Positions 44,557-55,016 are shown, counted from the first letter of the stretch. The stretch: DNA of 64,000 nucleotides from Symsagittifera roscoffensis (GCF_963678635.1 NC_087065.1:33667679-33731678); one strand, 5' to 3'. The notes: generated from the sequence alone by a model not told the origin. Translations and numbers: made by a program.

Positions 44557-44890
44557 AAAATTTATGTACTAAATTATATTTAACTAGAAAATCGTGTTAT
44601 TGCCTTATATCGTGTCATATATATATATATGAATAGAACTCGATAATTCAAAAGCTACTTTAGTACATTTTTTCCTTTGTTTTTGCAAATTCAGACAAAT
44701 ATTTGTAACTCTTGTCCTCATATCTGCCACCAGCAAGAATATTGCAACCAGGTACTACGACTTTTCCACCTTAGAAACTTGGTCTCCATGAGGCATCTTT
44801 CGGGATGGAACTCGAAGTCAACCTATAGTAGCTATGCTATGTAGATTGTTCCATGTTAGAAAAAGATTCCATTTGTGTCAATGGACTAGC
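44557..44890. other. ATG7 3' flank with M-module remnant
   Basis: AATAAA overlaps the ATG7 stop (44552-44557 region). A TA-repeat of five units lies near 44620. An M remnant, ATATTGCAACCAGGTACTAC, lies at about 44733-44752. Confidence 0.45.
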
Positions 44891-45610
44891 TTACACTTGC
44901 GAAGCTAGTGTATTAGTACGAACCTTCTTTTTTACCAACCTAAAATGCAAATATTGGTGCGGCACTTTTATGGTGCCGCACCCCAATAATGGTGGGACAC
45001 CTTTACAGTTTTTTGATAGCATTTGCTTGGACATTCGAATATTAATAAATTGTCACAGTTGATGAATTTTTAATTCATCAAATGAACCGTAAAAAACTGT
45101 TATTTGTTTCGAACAACATCACAATAAAAAAAAAACTCGATTTCAGATGTTTTCTAACTCAATATTATCTCGCTATTTTTTGAAATCTATAATTTATACA
45201 TAATGTGGCTTTATGCTTTGCGATTTGTTATATGCAAAGTTAGTGTGGATGACTTCAGTTCGTTATATTCCAAATTATTAATTGCAAAATTGAGTCTATT
45301 TGTATTTGGCTGAGGAGATAGTGCGTGAGACTCAAAATCGTTTGATTGCAGTAGGTCGCAGATTCGAATCCTGAATCTAGCTGCTTTATTCGTGATTAGT
45401 GTTTCTCTGTTAAGCTTGTGTGGCTGAGTGGATAGTGCGTGAGAGTCAAATTTTCTTGATTGCAGTATGTCGCAGACTGGAATCCTACACGTAGCCGAGT
45501 TTTTGCTAAATCGAGGCTTATTTATACTTTTTCTTAATTAACTTGATAGAGCTACTTTTTGGTCGTGTTATCGCAAGTGTTTGCGAAGCGCAGCTTCGCC
45601 TCTGTGTAAA
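44891..45610 (+). repeat. Dispersed repeat S1, copy 7 with two tRNA-like heads
   Basis: 5' hairpin ACACTTGC-GAA-GCTAGTGT (44893-44911). Second hairpin is perfect: GGTGCGGCAC (44956-44965) with GTGCCGCACC (44973-44982). Two tandem tRNA-like units: 45305-45375 (TTGGCTGAGGAGATAGTGCG ... CGCAGATTCGAATCC) and 45415-45495 (GTGTGGCTGAGTGGATAGTG ... CGCAGACTGGAATCC). 3' hairpin GCGAAG-CGCAG-CTTCGC (45583-45599). Complete copy of about 720 bp. Confidence 0.8.
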
Positions 45611-47070
45611 GACCTTCATTTGTATAGGTATACTTGTTTTTTTTCTGAAAACAAGTCTTCAAATTTGATCAGCCTAAAGTTAGACTTTTGGTGGTTTGAC
45701 AATTTCTTTTTCAATTCCCTTAACGATAGTTTCCTATAAGGAAGTCAATATTCGTTCTATAATTAAGAAAGTGGAAATTGCGCGAAAAACGTGAATGATT
45801 TTTAAGCTAGAGTGTGGATTTTAATTTTAAGATTTCCCTGTTGAGTAAAAAGTACCTATTGATCCAGGTTTTTTCCAACTAGGCCTATTTTTGTTGCACA
45901 AGCGATGAAAAAGAGTGATAATTTTTTGTTGGAAATTTTGCAGGAACAACATTATATCTGTTTTATTTTGTTGCTTTAACATTATGTCTTTGTATCTGGT
46001 TTTTTGGTGGTGGCTAGTGTTCGATTCTTTTCGAGCGCCGATGGTGCAGATAATAGGAGGTGATACTCTTTATATCGGTATTGAAGTTCGTATCAGGGCA
46101 TAGCTTGATCTTTACATTTAGAAAACTTCAACGTGATAATTTTTTTTTTTTAAATTTGAAAGTCAATCATACTCAAATTTGATTTTTCTTGATTCTTTTT
46201 TGATTTTTTTTCTCATGTTCAATCCAAATTCATTTGATAAAAAAATACAAATAATTCCCTTTGATGACTAATGCTTAAATGATGCAAAAAAACGTGACTG
46301 AATTTTAATTTAGAAAATAGATTTAACAAAAGATTTTTTTGCGGAACTTCAAAAATGACCTATTGATCTAGTTTCCCCAAAATAGTTGTTTTTTAAGAAA
46401 GGTCTCAATCGTTAAAGGTTTTTGAATTTCGAAGAGTTTTAAGGCCATCTGCTTTTCTTTGAAAATGATTCCAAACAAGGATAGACGGTTACTCTGAAGT
46501 ATCATAGAATGTTACGATCATAGTCTCAAAAATACGAAAAAAAATTTTTCAAATTAGTTTCGTTTTTTTTTCTGCGTGTTGTGATAAAAACGATTATGCC
46601 TTAGTGCTAGTTTTTTTTTGCGTGGTGAACAGAAAAACTAAAACTTAAGCATATTCGTAGTCATAGTAAAACTGATAAATTGGAAAACATTTTTTGAAAA
46701 AAAATTACAAGAAAAACGAAAAACAAATCGTAAAAAAGTTTAAATTTTCAAATCATTTTAAAAAATTTCATTTTTTATCTCCGAAAATTGTTGATTTTTT
46801 GAAGGTTTTGATTTCTAAGATGGCGCTTAAACTCCAAAAATGAACTTTAATTGATAGGGCGAAAAATCAAAAATTTCAAACCGGTTTTTCTCTATTTTCG
46901 GGAAATTGTTTGGAATTTTTTTGGGGGTTAGTTTTGCTGACAAAAATTTGAAAGAAAACTAAAACACGCGCGTACAAAATTCCTCTCCATTTTCAATGGT
47001 CGGAAAAATTAGTCGTTTTACGGTTTTCTTCAGTACACTGGCACTTTCAAACTGTCTGTTGGCTATGTGT
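45611..47070 (+). repeat. S4-like repeats up to the POLQ 5' flank
   Basis: Two decayed S4-like blocks (45640-45910 and 46140-46460) share AAGTGGAAATTGCGCGAAAAACGT, cut short, and CCTATTGATCCAG. CTGTCTGTTGGCTATGTG at about 47053, the last repeat phrase (compare 31434), lies only about 75 bp from the POLQ start. No gene supported; the frame at 45915-46103 is not convincing. Confidence 0.45.
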
Positions 47071-47083
47071 TATTTCATTTCAG
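47071..47083 (+). other. 3' splice acceptor in the POLQ 5' flank
   Basis: TATTTCATTTCAG ends at 47083, 43 nt before the POLQ ATG. It is comparable to the acceptors before RTCA and COG7. Confidence 0.45.
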
Positions 47084-47126
47084 TTGTAATTGAATATTGC
47101 TCTCTATTTTGTACCTGATGTAGAAG

Positions 47127-50100
47127 ATGACATCTAAAACCATAAAGAGTCTCAAGCTGCCAAAAGCGGTTGCGGAAATTTATGAATCCCAATGTGGAAT
47201 TACGACTGTTTTTGACTGGCAATATGAGTGCCTCACCACAACTGGCGTGTTGCAGGGAAAGAACCTAGTGTTCAGTGCACCGACATCCGCCGGAAAAACT
47301 TTGGTCGCTGAGCTGGTCATGATCAAACGCATCCTAGACAACAATCGAAGGTGCATATTCATTCTTCCTTTTGTCTCAGTCGTGCGGGAGAAGGTTTACT
47401 ATATGAAGAAACTGTTCAAAAGACTCGGCATTAGAGTAGAAGGCTTTATGGGCGGCGAGCAGCCGAACGGCGGCTTAGCAGTTTGCGACATTGCAATTTG
47501 CACTATAGAGAAGGCTAACTCTTTAGTGAATCGCTTGATAGCGGACAACTCGTTGGCTTCTCTGGGAATGGTAGTGGTTGACGAGTTGCACATGGTCGGA
47601 GACCCCAATCGTGGATACCTGTTGGAACTTCTTCTAACTAAGCTGATATTTATAATGAAGCATATGAACAACAAGGAACTGTGTCATACTCAGATTCTAG
47701 GAATGAGTGCGACTTTACCAAATCTGGATGTTATTGCCAGTTGGCTGGACGCTTCGCTATACAACACAGATTTCAGACCAGTTCCACTACAGGAGTGTCT
47801 TAAACTGGACAACAGGATCCTTGCGAAGGGAGATCCACAGAACATCCGAATAATTCCGAATCTGAACATAAAGCAAATAGTAGATGAGGATAATTTAATT
47901 GGTCTGTGTTACGAGACTATTTCAGACGGTCACTCGGTGCTAATTTTCTGCCCCACCAAAGTCAGATGCGAAAAGCTGACCATAACAATAGGAAAAGGAT
48001 TTCACTTTATACTAGAACAACCTGTCCAAACTATAGAAGAATCGAAAAAAGAGCAGCGGGAAAGATTTCGTGCAGTTCTCACTTCAGGACGTGAACAGTA
48101 CGAACACTTCACGAAGCAGTTGAGAAATTGTCCAGTTGGGTTGGACAAATTGATAAGTGATACGCTCTATTACGGTGTGGCGTATCATCATGCTGGTCTG
48201 ACTTTTGACGAAAGAGACGTGATTGAAGCTGCATTCCGATCGGGTGCTGTCCGGGTTTTAATTGCGACGTCAACCCTTTCATCTGGAGTAAATTTACCCG
48301 CACGTAGAGTGATAATCAGGACACCAGTTTTCAACGGTTCGCTTCTGGACACTTTGTGTTATAAACAGATGTGCGGTCGCGCAGGCAGGAAAGGAGTTGA
48401 CAATTTTGGCGAGAGCATTCTGGTCTGCAAAGCAAATGAAAAATGGAAAGGGGAATCGCTCATGAATTCACAGTTGAAGCGGGTAGAAAGCTGTCTGAAC
48501 TTCAGTTCTGGTGTTACAAATGCCCTAAAGCGTGCGTTATTGGAAATAATTGCGGCGGGTATCGCAAAAACAGAGCGTGATTTAGAGTGTTACTTTGAAA
48601 GTACACTGCTCCATGCTGCATCTGCTATGCGCGAGTCCGCAGAAGTAAATAGCCAGTTCGTTCTCTCCGGCTTCCAAAATATAAAAAGCCAGGCTCCGAA
48701 TCCTGACGGTGGCAATGTGTCGGATGGTCTGATTCATCCAGTTAGTGTGTGCGTTAGTTACTTGGAAAACTTTGAGTTCATTCGCTTTCATGCGAGTAAA
48801 GAAAGCGAAGACGTGGGTGATGATGAAAACCGATGTAACGGTGTTTCGAATATTGAGCAAAGCAGACTTTTGTATCCGACTCAACTTGGAGTGGCGGCTC
48901 TGAGCTCCTCCTTTCCCCCACATCAGAGTTTGATGGTGTTTGCTGAGCTGCAGAGAGCCAGAAGGAACTTCTGTTTAGACGATGACCTCCACCTGGTGTA
49001 CTTAGTCACACCTCTGTATTGCCATGAAGTGTCTGCAAATATGGAGTGGATGAACTTCATGAACCTTTTAGAAGCGCTACCACCTAGCTCAAAACGAATA
49101 GCAAGGCTAGTAGGCATAGAAGAAGGCTTTATAGCGAAGGCTGTTAGGGGGAACTTAAGCATGACCTCGGGCTCAGAACGCACGAAAGTAGACGTCCACA
49201 AAAGGTTTTATTCGGCACTTGTTTTGCTAGATCTGATCAACGAAGTACCGTTGAACGAAGTTTCGGCAAAGTTTAGTGTGAGCAGGGGTCAGCTTCAGAC
49301 ACTTCAACAGAGTGCAGCCACCTTTTCAGGAATGGTCACTGTTTTCTGCCACCGTCTCGGCTGGAAGAATCTGGCCATGCTGCTTGGAAGTTTCCAGAGT
49401 CGACTTAATTTTGGAGTGCACCAAGAGTTAGTTGAACTTGTCAGGATATCAGTTCTGAACGCACAGAGAGCAAGGCTACTGTTTAGTGCTGGCTATCACA
49501 CTATTGTGCATTTGGCAAATGCACAGCCAGATGTCTTGGAACAAGTTTTGTACAACAGAGCTCCATTTAAAAGTAAAAAGAACGGTAAGGGCCATGTCAC
49601 AGAGACTAATGGCGACAATGTTTCGAATGGTGCCAAAAACGAAGGAATTTGGGTAATTGGCTCTAAAAATGCACTTAGCGAAAAAGAAGCTGCACAAATA
49701 ATTATAGCAGAAGCTAAACAGTTAGTTTGCGATGATTTGCGTATGATGGGAATCGGATTGCTAGACCACGAGAGGAATCTCAGAAATGAGTCGAGTCGAC
49801 TGGATAGATCAGCAAGTTCAAATAACACTTCTCGGCGAAAAAGTAGAGTGTCTCTGATAGAGAAGTCACTATTTGAACTCGATCATTCTACTGAGAGCAG
49901 GAAGTCTAAAACTCCATCTAAGCAGATTAAATCTCCAATTTCAAATCGGACCAGAAGACGAAAAAAGACGCGGTCAAAAAGTAAGTCGAATGAATCGCCA
50001 CTCGCAAGAAGTTCTTCGCTGGTCAAGAATACTGATAGTGGCTCGCAAGCGGAGCCTCCAGCTAAGCGAAGTAGTTTGGAAGCTAAGTTGTCAGAAACCA

Positions 50101-53100
50101 GGTCTCACAATGAGTCAAACAACAAAGTAGTTCCTGTGGATGTTTCAACTGCGAAGATTGCGCTCAAAAATTCAAATGTATCTAAAATTACTGATAGTGC
50201 GGAAAAATCAGCTGTAACAATTCAGACAGATAAAATGTTAGCAGACGTATCTAGTAGAAAAAATTTGATTTCACAAAAGCGGTCACGAAGCTCTAGTATT
50301 GTACCTGCTCTAGATTCTTCCTTTCGGAAAGACGACATAGAAATGAGCTCGACCCCTTTTCAGTCAAAGACGAAAGCTCATCCCGCAATATTGAATGGAA
50401 AACTTGTTTTCAATACTCCGCAAGAACCAAAACTTCAGTCTAGTATAGGTGAATTGAAACCTCCAGAAAAGGCCAAAATTGATTCCCAAAAAGTGATTGC
50501 TGAAAATCTAGAAAATTTGGCTCCCCAAAAAGCCGAGTACCTTAGTGCGGCAAGTTTCGAAGTATCGTTTGACCATTCTGAGAAGAGCAGACAAATTTTA
50601 ACAGACAGTTTGATCCAGCAGCTTACAGAAAACGACCTTTACGTAGTTGCGGCAAAAACTAAAACGAGTGACATGACAGTCGCTTCACCAGAAAACAACG
50701 TCAAACAATTCCAGTCGATTGGAATTGAAAGCGTTTCGAGTAATTTGGTAAAAGTCACTGCGGAAACACAAATTTTGGAAAAAGTAACTGATAAACGATT
50801 TTCAGGTGAATTGTTTTCGAACCAAGAAACAGTGGAAAACAATATAGAGGAAAGTTATGTGGAATTCTCTAACAAAACTTACGAATCGAGCTTTCAGGAT
50901 GAAGACGATGAAATACTTGGAAAGGTAGCTGAGGTTAAACAGAAATTGCTTCTGGGAAACGATTTGGAACCCACTTCTTCACAATCCAGTTCTTCGAACA
51001 CGGACGATGAAGATCTGAAGTTCCTCCGATTCGATCAGATCAAAAGCAGTCAAGATGTTTTGTTCGAGGACTTTGACGAACTGCCGCCAAATCAGTTGAA
51101 CTCTACTCTGGATGAAGACGTAAATCTACATTTGACCCGCTCGGCAGTGTCAAACAACAGGACTCCTCGCGTGTTCGAGCCGAGTGAAAGTAGCATGTTG
51201 CTTGATTCAGACATGCTGACACAGGCACTGTTCGAAACTATAGATGCCAAACACAGTTTTTGCGAAGAGCCCATCGAAGACCCAGTCACGCCACAGAAAG
51301 TGGCCATTGATCTTGCAAGAATTACGGCGACTAACCAGTATTCAGAGCAGTGTATAAATGAACCAATGGGTAAATACAAAACAAAATTGATATGGGAAGG
51401 AGATCCAGATTTTGAAAAGAGTCTGAAAAATCTGGAACAATCGTGCGGTCTTTCAATGTCAGTTTACGTATCCTTATCCAATGATGAATCTAAAGAATGC
51501 AATGATTTGGTAACTGGCTCAGGTTACGAGACCAAAAAAGGTAGCCTTGATTTATGTAATCGCCCTGCACGGGCCGAAGTGGTCATTTGCATGTGTGCTC
51601 CTGACGATCCGCTCACTGCCTACTATCTTCGCATAAATCAATTCGACAAGCAAATTGTAAAAGAATCGAATATACTCAATAAACTTTCGTCTCTAATTCG
51701 CAGTAATACTGTAGTGTGTTTTGACGGCAAAAGAGTCTTGAGCTCAATTAGTTCGATGTTTGACGTGATGCCTGAACGACCACTGTTTGATTTGGGTCTT
51801 GCTTGGTGGGTTTTGAACAGCTGTGAGAAAGATATGGGTACTAGCGGATTATCAGTTGCCGAAATATGTTCAGCCGTTGATCCCGGTTTCGATTGGGAGG
51901 AACTATGCGGCGTCAAAATTTGGAAAACTTTGACCACGAAGATACAGGGATTTTACTCAAATCAAAACGAGACAATTAACCGCAATATTTGCGCTGTTCT
52001 TTCGGTTTTGGCAGCGCGGTTGTATAGACTCGTGAATAAAAAACTTCAGAGTTTGTCATTGGAATCTTATTTCAATCGCGTCGAGTCTAAAATACAGCTT
52101 ATGAATTATCAATTAGAGCACACTGGGTTTTTAGTTTCGAGCAATAAATTCAGAAACATGAAAGAATTTTGTATTGCTCGAATCCAGAAGCTAAAACATT
52201 TTGCGCGCTCTTTTACTGTTAAAGAGTTCGATTTGGGCTCACCTGAAGATGTTGGTTTTGCTCTTTATTTCGACCTGAAGTTACCGCCAAATGGGGATCT
52301 GGAAAACATGAAGCCAGGGTCGAATTTCCAGCAAGTTCTTGGGCTGAAGAGGTCTGATTTGAAATCGAAAAGAATCAACGGAAAACTGAAACTTCCCCCG
52401 GAATTTAACACGAGGAATGAGACCTTAATGAAGCTAAAAGAGTTCCACATTCTTCCGAGTGTAATTATTGAGTTCCGAAAAATCAAAATACTACTGGCTA
52501 AATTGAGTTCGTTTTCCCGTCTGATCAGTCAGGATGGAAGACTGAAATGCACATGTGATTCCTTATCAGAGACCGGTAGAATGAGGTTCAAGGAACCAAA
52601 TATTCAAAACGTGCCAAAATCGTTTTCTCTCCTAGACCTGAGTCCGAGAAAACTTAGAAGAAGATCCACTCGAAATCGATCGCTAAGCAACGACAAAGAG
52701 TTCACAGAACTGAACTGCCGAGACTTGTTCATTCCCTGCTCTGAAGATTTCACCCTTGTTGCAGCTGATTATTCGCAATTAGAGTTACGAATATTGGCCC
52801 ATTTTTCAGGCGATGAAACTCTCCTAGAATTTTTAAATGGAGGCGGCGACGTGTTCAAAAGCATAGCCAGTGTGTGGAAAGATGTGAAGCTAGACAAGGT
52901 GTCTGAACTAGAACGGAACAATGCAAAACAGATGTGCTATGGAATAGTTTACGGAATGGGAGCTAAAGCACTCTCGGAACAACTGGGAACGTCGGTCAGT
53001 GATGCGGAGAAATTTATCCGATCCTTTAGAATGGCGTTCCCAGCTTTGTTTGATTTTGTGGACGCCACAATTGAGTTCTGTCAGAAGCACGAGTACGTAC

Positions 53101-53510
53101 AGACCATTTGCGGGCGAAAGAGAAACTTGCCTGAGGTTAATAGTCAGAAAGCTCAGAAGAGGTCACACGCGGAGCGACAAGCTGTAAATTCACGCATTCA
53201 AGGATCAGCCTCTGAAATTTTGAAGCTGGCCATTGTTAATATAAATAGACAGCTGGTTTGTAATGGATTTAGAACTTGTTTCAATGCCGAAAGTAGAGCC
53301 AAAGAATCGGATAGATTCTGTGTATTAGTGCTGCATCTTCACGATGAAGTCATTTATGAAGTTGAGAAGCGATTTCTTCCCGAAGTTGTGGCTCTCATCC
53401 GACACGAAATGCAGTTGGTGCTCAGCAAAAAGCTGAAGGTTAAATTACCTGTCAAAGTCAAAAGTGGACCTTCTTGGGGCCAATTGATTGAGATAGTTGA
53501 GCTAGAATGA
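47127..53510 (+). CDS. POLQ: DNA polymerase theta, helicase-polymerase fusion
   Basis: One uninterrupted frame of 2127 aa (human about 2590). POLQ performs microhomology-mediated (theta-mediated) end joining of DNA breaks in the nucleus. The N-terminal superfamily 2 helicase (about 1-900) has Walker A SAPTSAGKT (Lys57), DELH at 152-155, GMSATLPNL, STLSSGVNLPARRVI and QMCGRAGRKG (from 414). The central 880-1420 region is Ser/Lys/Glu-rich and low complexity, shorter than in vertebrates. The C-terminal family A polymerase has TGRMRFKEPNIQNVPK, motif A DYSQLELRILAHFSGDE (Asp1881), motif B RNNAKQMCYGIVYGMG (Arg1930, Lys1934) and motif C LHLHDEVIYEV (Asp2073, Glu2074). A short basic insert, SPRKLRRRSTRNR, follows the TGR block. 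All catalytic residues seen are intact. The start agrees with the family (KLPKAVAEIY ... FDWQYECL). A splice acceptor lies 43 nt upstream. Confidence 0.98.
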   Translation: MTSKTIKSLKLPKAVAEIYESQCGITTVFDWQYECLTTTGVLQGKNLVFSAPTSAGKTLVAELVMIKRILDNNRRCIFILPFVSVVREKVYYMKKLFKRLGIRVEGFMGGEQPNGGLAVCDIAICTIEKANSLVNRLIADNSLASLGMVVVDELHMVGDPNRGYLLELLLTKLIFIMKHMNNKELCHTQILGMSATLPNLDVIASWLDASLYNTDFRPVPLQECLKLDNRILAKGDPQNIRIIPNLNIKQIVDEDNLIGLCYETISDGHSVLIFCPTKVRCEKLTITIGKGFHFILEQPVQTIEESKKEQRERFRAVLTSGREQYEHFTKQLRNCPVGLDKLISDTLYYGVAYHHAGLTFDERDVIEAAFRSGAVRVLIATSTLSSGVNLPARRVIIRTPVFNGSLLDTLCYKQMCGRAGRKGVDNFGESILVCKANEKWKGESLMNSQLKRVESCLNFSSGVTNALKRALLEIIAAGIAKTERDLECYFESTLLHAASAMRESAEVNSQFVLSGFQNIKSQAPNPDGGNVSDGLIHPVSVCVSYLENFEFIRFHASKESEDVGDDENRCNGVSNIEQSRLLYPTQLGVAALSSSFPPHQSLMVFAELQRARRNFCLDDDLHLVYLVTPLYCHEVSANMEWMNFMNLLEALPPSSKRIARLVGIEEGFIAKAVRGNLSMTSGSERTKVDVHKRFYSALVLLDLINEVPLNEVSAKFSVSRGQLQTLQQSAATFSGMVTVFCHRLGWKNLAMLLGSFQSRLNFGVHQELVELVRISVLNAQRARLLFSAGYHTIVHLANAQPDVLEQVLYNRAPFKSKKNGKGHVTETNGDNVSNGAKNEGIWVIGSKNALSEKEAAQIIIAEAKQLVCDDLRMMGIGLLDHERNLRNESSRLDRSASSNNTSRRKSRVSLIEKSLFELDHSTESRKSKTPSKQIKSPISNRTRRRKKTRSKSKSNESPLARSSSLVKNTDSGSQAEPPAKRSSLEAKLSETRSHNESNNKVVPVDVSTAKIALKNSNVSKITDSAEKSAVTIQTDKMLADVSSRKNLISQKRSRSSSIVPALDSSFRKDDIEMSSTPFQSKTKAHPAILNGKLVFNTPQEPKLQSSIGELKPPEKAKIDSQKVIAENLENLAPQKAEYLSAASFEVSFDHSEKSRQILTDSLIQQLTENDLYVVAAKTKTSDMTVASPENNVKQFQSIGIESVSSNLVKVTAETQILEKVTDKRFSGELFSNQETVENNIEESYVEFSNKTYESSFQDEDDEILGKVAEVKQKLLLGNDLEPTSSQSSSSNTDDEDLKFLRFDQIKSSQDVLFEDFDELPPNQLNSTLDEDVNLHLTRSAVSNNRTPRVFEPSESSMLLDSDMLTQALFETIDAKHSFCEEPIEDPVTPQKVAIDLARITATNQYSEQCINEPMGKYKTKLIWEGDPDFEKSLKNLEQSCGLSMSVYVSLSNDESKECNDLVTGSGYETKKGSLDLCNRPARAEVVICMCAPDDPLTAYYLRINQFDKQIVKESNILNKLSSLIRSNTVVCFDGKRVLSSISSMFDVMPERPLFDLGLAWWVLNSCEKDMGTSGLSVAEICSAVDPGFDWEELCGVKIWKTLTTKIQGFYSNQNETINRNICAVLSVLAARLYRLVNKKLQSLSLESYFNRVESKIQLMNYQLEHTGFLVSSNKFRNMKEFCIARIQKLKHFARSFTVKEFDLGSPEDVGFALYFDLKLPPNGDLENMKPGSNFQQVLGLKRSDLKSKRINGKLKLPPEFNTRNETLMKLKEFHILPSVIIEFRKIKILLAKLSSFSRLISQDGRLKCTCDSLSETGRMRFKEPNIQNVPKSFSLLDLSPRKLRRRSTRNRSLSNDKEFTELNCRDLFIPCSEDFTLVAADYSQLELRILAHFSGDETLLEFLNGGGDVFKSIASVWKDVKLDKVSELERNNAKQMCYGIVYGMGAKALSEQLGTSVSDAEKFIRSFRMAFPALFDFVDATIEFCQKHEYVQTICGRKRNLPEVNSQKAQKRSHAERQAVNSRIQGSASEILKLAIVNINRQLVCNGFRTCFNAESRAKESDRFCVLVLHLHDEVIYEVEKRFLPEVVALIRHEMQLVLSKKLKVKLPVKVKSGPSWGQLIEIVELE

Positions 53511-54632
53511 AGTTTCATTTTTGTTAATGAATGATATATGTGCAATAGATTAATTAGCAGCAATTTTGATACTTTTGTAAAATGAAATTTAACACTTATT
53601 GAGTGTTTTTCTTGTTTTTGTCTTGGATAACTTAAGGTTGTAGTGCATATATTTTTTCTATGATTATTTCATAATACGGTTTTTTGTAATTGGGCATTCC
53701 CTTTTTGACCGTGCTAGCGCTCTTTTGCATGAATATTTCATGAGAGAGAGAGAGAGAGAAAAAAGCAAGAAGCAAGAAGGAGTGTCATGGGTTTCCAATA
53801 TTCCCCTCTGTAGTTGACCTGTTTGTCTTCTGATATTAATTCTACCTACTACCCAAGTCTTGAAGCGTGACCAAAATGTAGCCGAAGTGTCATTAGGGGG
53901 GTGCTATTTCCTTCCAGCGGCGCCCAGTTTATTGGGTGCGGTAGAATATAAGGCGCGCAAAGTAAACACTGTCCTAATGTAAATTCTTTCTTGTCCAGAC
54001 CAAGTGCTGCTGTATTGTGTTAAGTGTGTTAACTGCTGGGCCGTAAAATCTATAGAGATTCAATTGAGCTCATATAATATAATTATTTTCAAAAATCTTC
54101 ATGTTTTATAAGACCGTCACGCCGACACCTAGTGTCATATCTTATTTTGTTTCAATTACGAACTCGGTATACTTTAAAAAGTTTAAGAAAATGAAATGAG
54201 CCATCATGACAGGTTCTAGTTCAAGTTGTTATCAAGTCTTGATTCATCCTGGAAAAAAGGGGAATTTTTGAAAAAAGGCATTTTTGGGTACCTTTGGAAA
54301 ACTTTGATAAAAAATTGCGTTTTTTTGGCGTGCGCTTTCCCCTCAAAATTAGTTTATATTGGCGCCAAAGGCGCCGTAAGAAAAATTGTCGGGTCCTTTA
54401 GCGAAAATTGGATATCTCAAAACAGTACAAAGGGGGGCTTTGGGTCGGCAGGGGGTCGAAATCCTGAGGACCCCCTGGCCAGAGTTTTAGTGCCAGGTCG
54501 AAATTAGCTATTTTCTGATTGGATAAATTTGAGATCTGCTATCAGCTTTTCTGAGAAGTTTGAGCTAATTAAGGGGTATTTTATTTACACGCATCTAAAC
54601 TATTATATAATCATATCAAATGATAAATTTCT
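53511..54632. other. POLQ 3' flank
   Basis: No clear AATAAA near the stop. A (GA)n tract lies at 53741-53758. GGCGCC-AAA-GGCGCC forms a short inverted repeat at about 54361-54375. The frame at 54226-54507 has no recognised domain and crosses low-complexity sequence. Confidence 0.4.
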
Positions 54633-54689
54633 AGATGTAAAAGGAAACTTCAAAAGCCTAAATAATATATAATAACGTGGTTACTGCGA

Positions 54690-55016
54690 ATCGCAAAGGA
54701 GCTATCAGTAGGCCTTAAAAGTCCTGCCGGTGTTATTATCTCCCCTCATTCAGTCCTGTGTCCCTTTGTATTATATCCCCTCATTCCAGACTGTGTTATT
54801 TTTTTGATCGAAGTACTTTTTGGGGATTCACGGCCGTTTTTTTTTGTCCAGATTTTTCATTTGGTGCCACTATTGCAGCCGAAATTTGTCAGGCTGCGGT
54901 AGACCTGAAGCTAAAGGTCAAGTGAGAGCTCATCCTCACACACTATCATTGCCATGGCATGGGATCGAATATACGATCTGACTATGTCAAAGTGATCGCT
55001 AAGTACCACTGTAAAT
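54690..55016 (-). repeat. SINE S3, minus-strand copy in block A
   Basis: Reverse complement begins TACAGTGGTACTTAGCGATC with B box TATATTCGATCCC, then CTCTCACTTGACC, TTCAGGTCTACCGCAGCCTG and ACGGCCGTGAATCC, and ends GCGATTCGCAGTAACCACG. Matches the plus copy at 42482. An internal duplication of GGGGAKATAATA adds length. Confidence 0.8.

Noticed and set aside
11411-45495. Functional tRNA genes at the A/B-box matches
   Set aside because: Acceptor stems do not pair, anticodon arms are irregular, and the units sit inside dispersed repeats.
47127-53510. POLQ as a processed retrocopy
   Set aside because: No poly(A) tract or target duplication seen at the ends and the frame is fully intact; left as an open possibility in findings rather than a call.
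47180-53563. Antisense frames across POLQ
   Set aside because: Shadows of the coding frame without their own features.
54226-54507. Small gene downstream of POLQ
   Set aside because: Low-complexity translation, no domain, no splice or start context, next to repeats.
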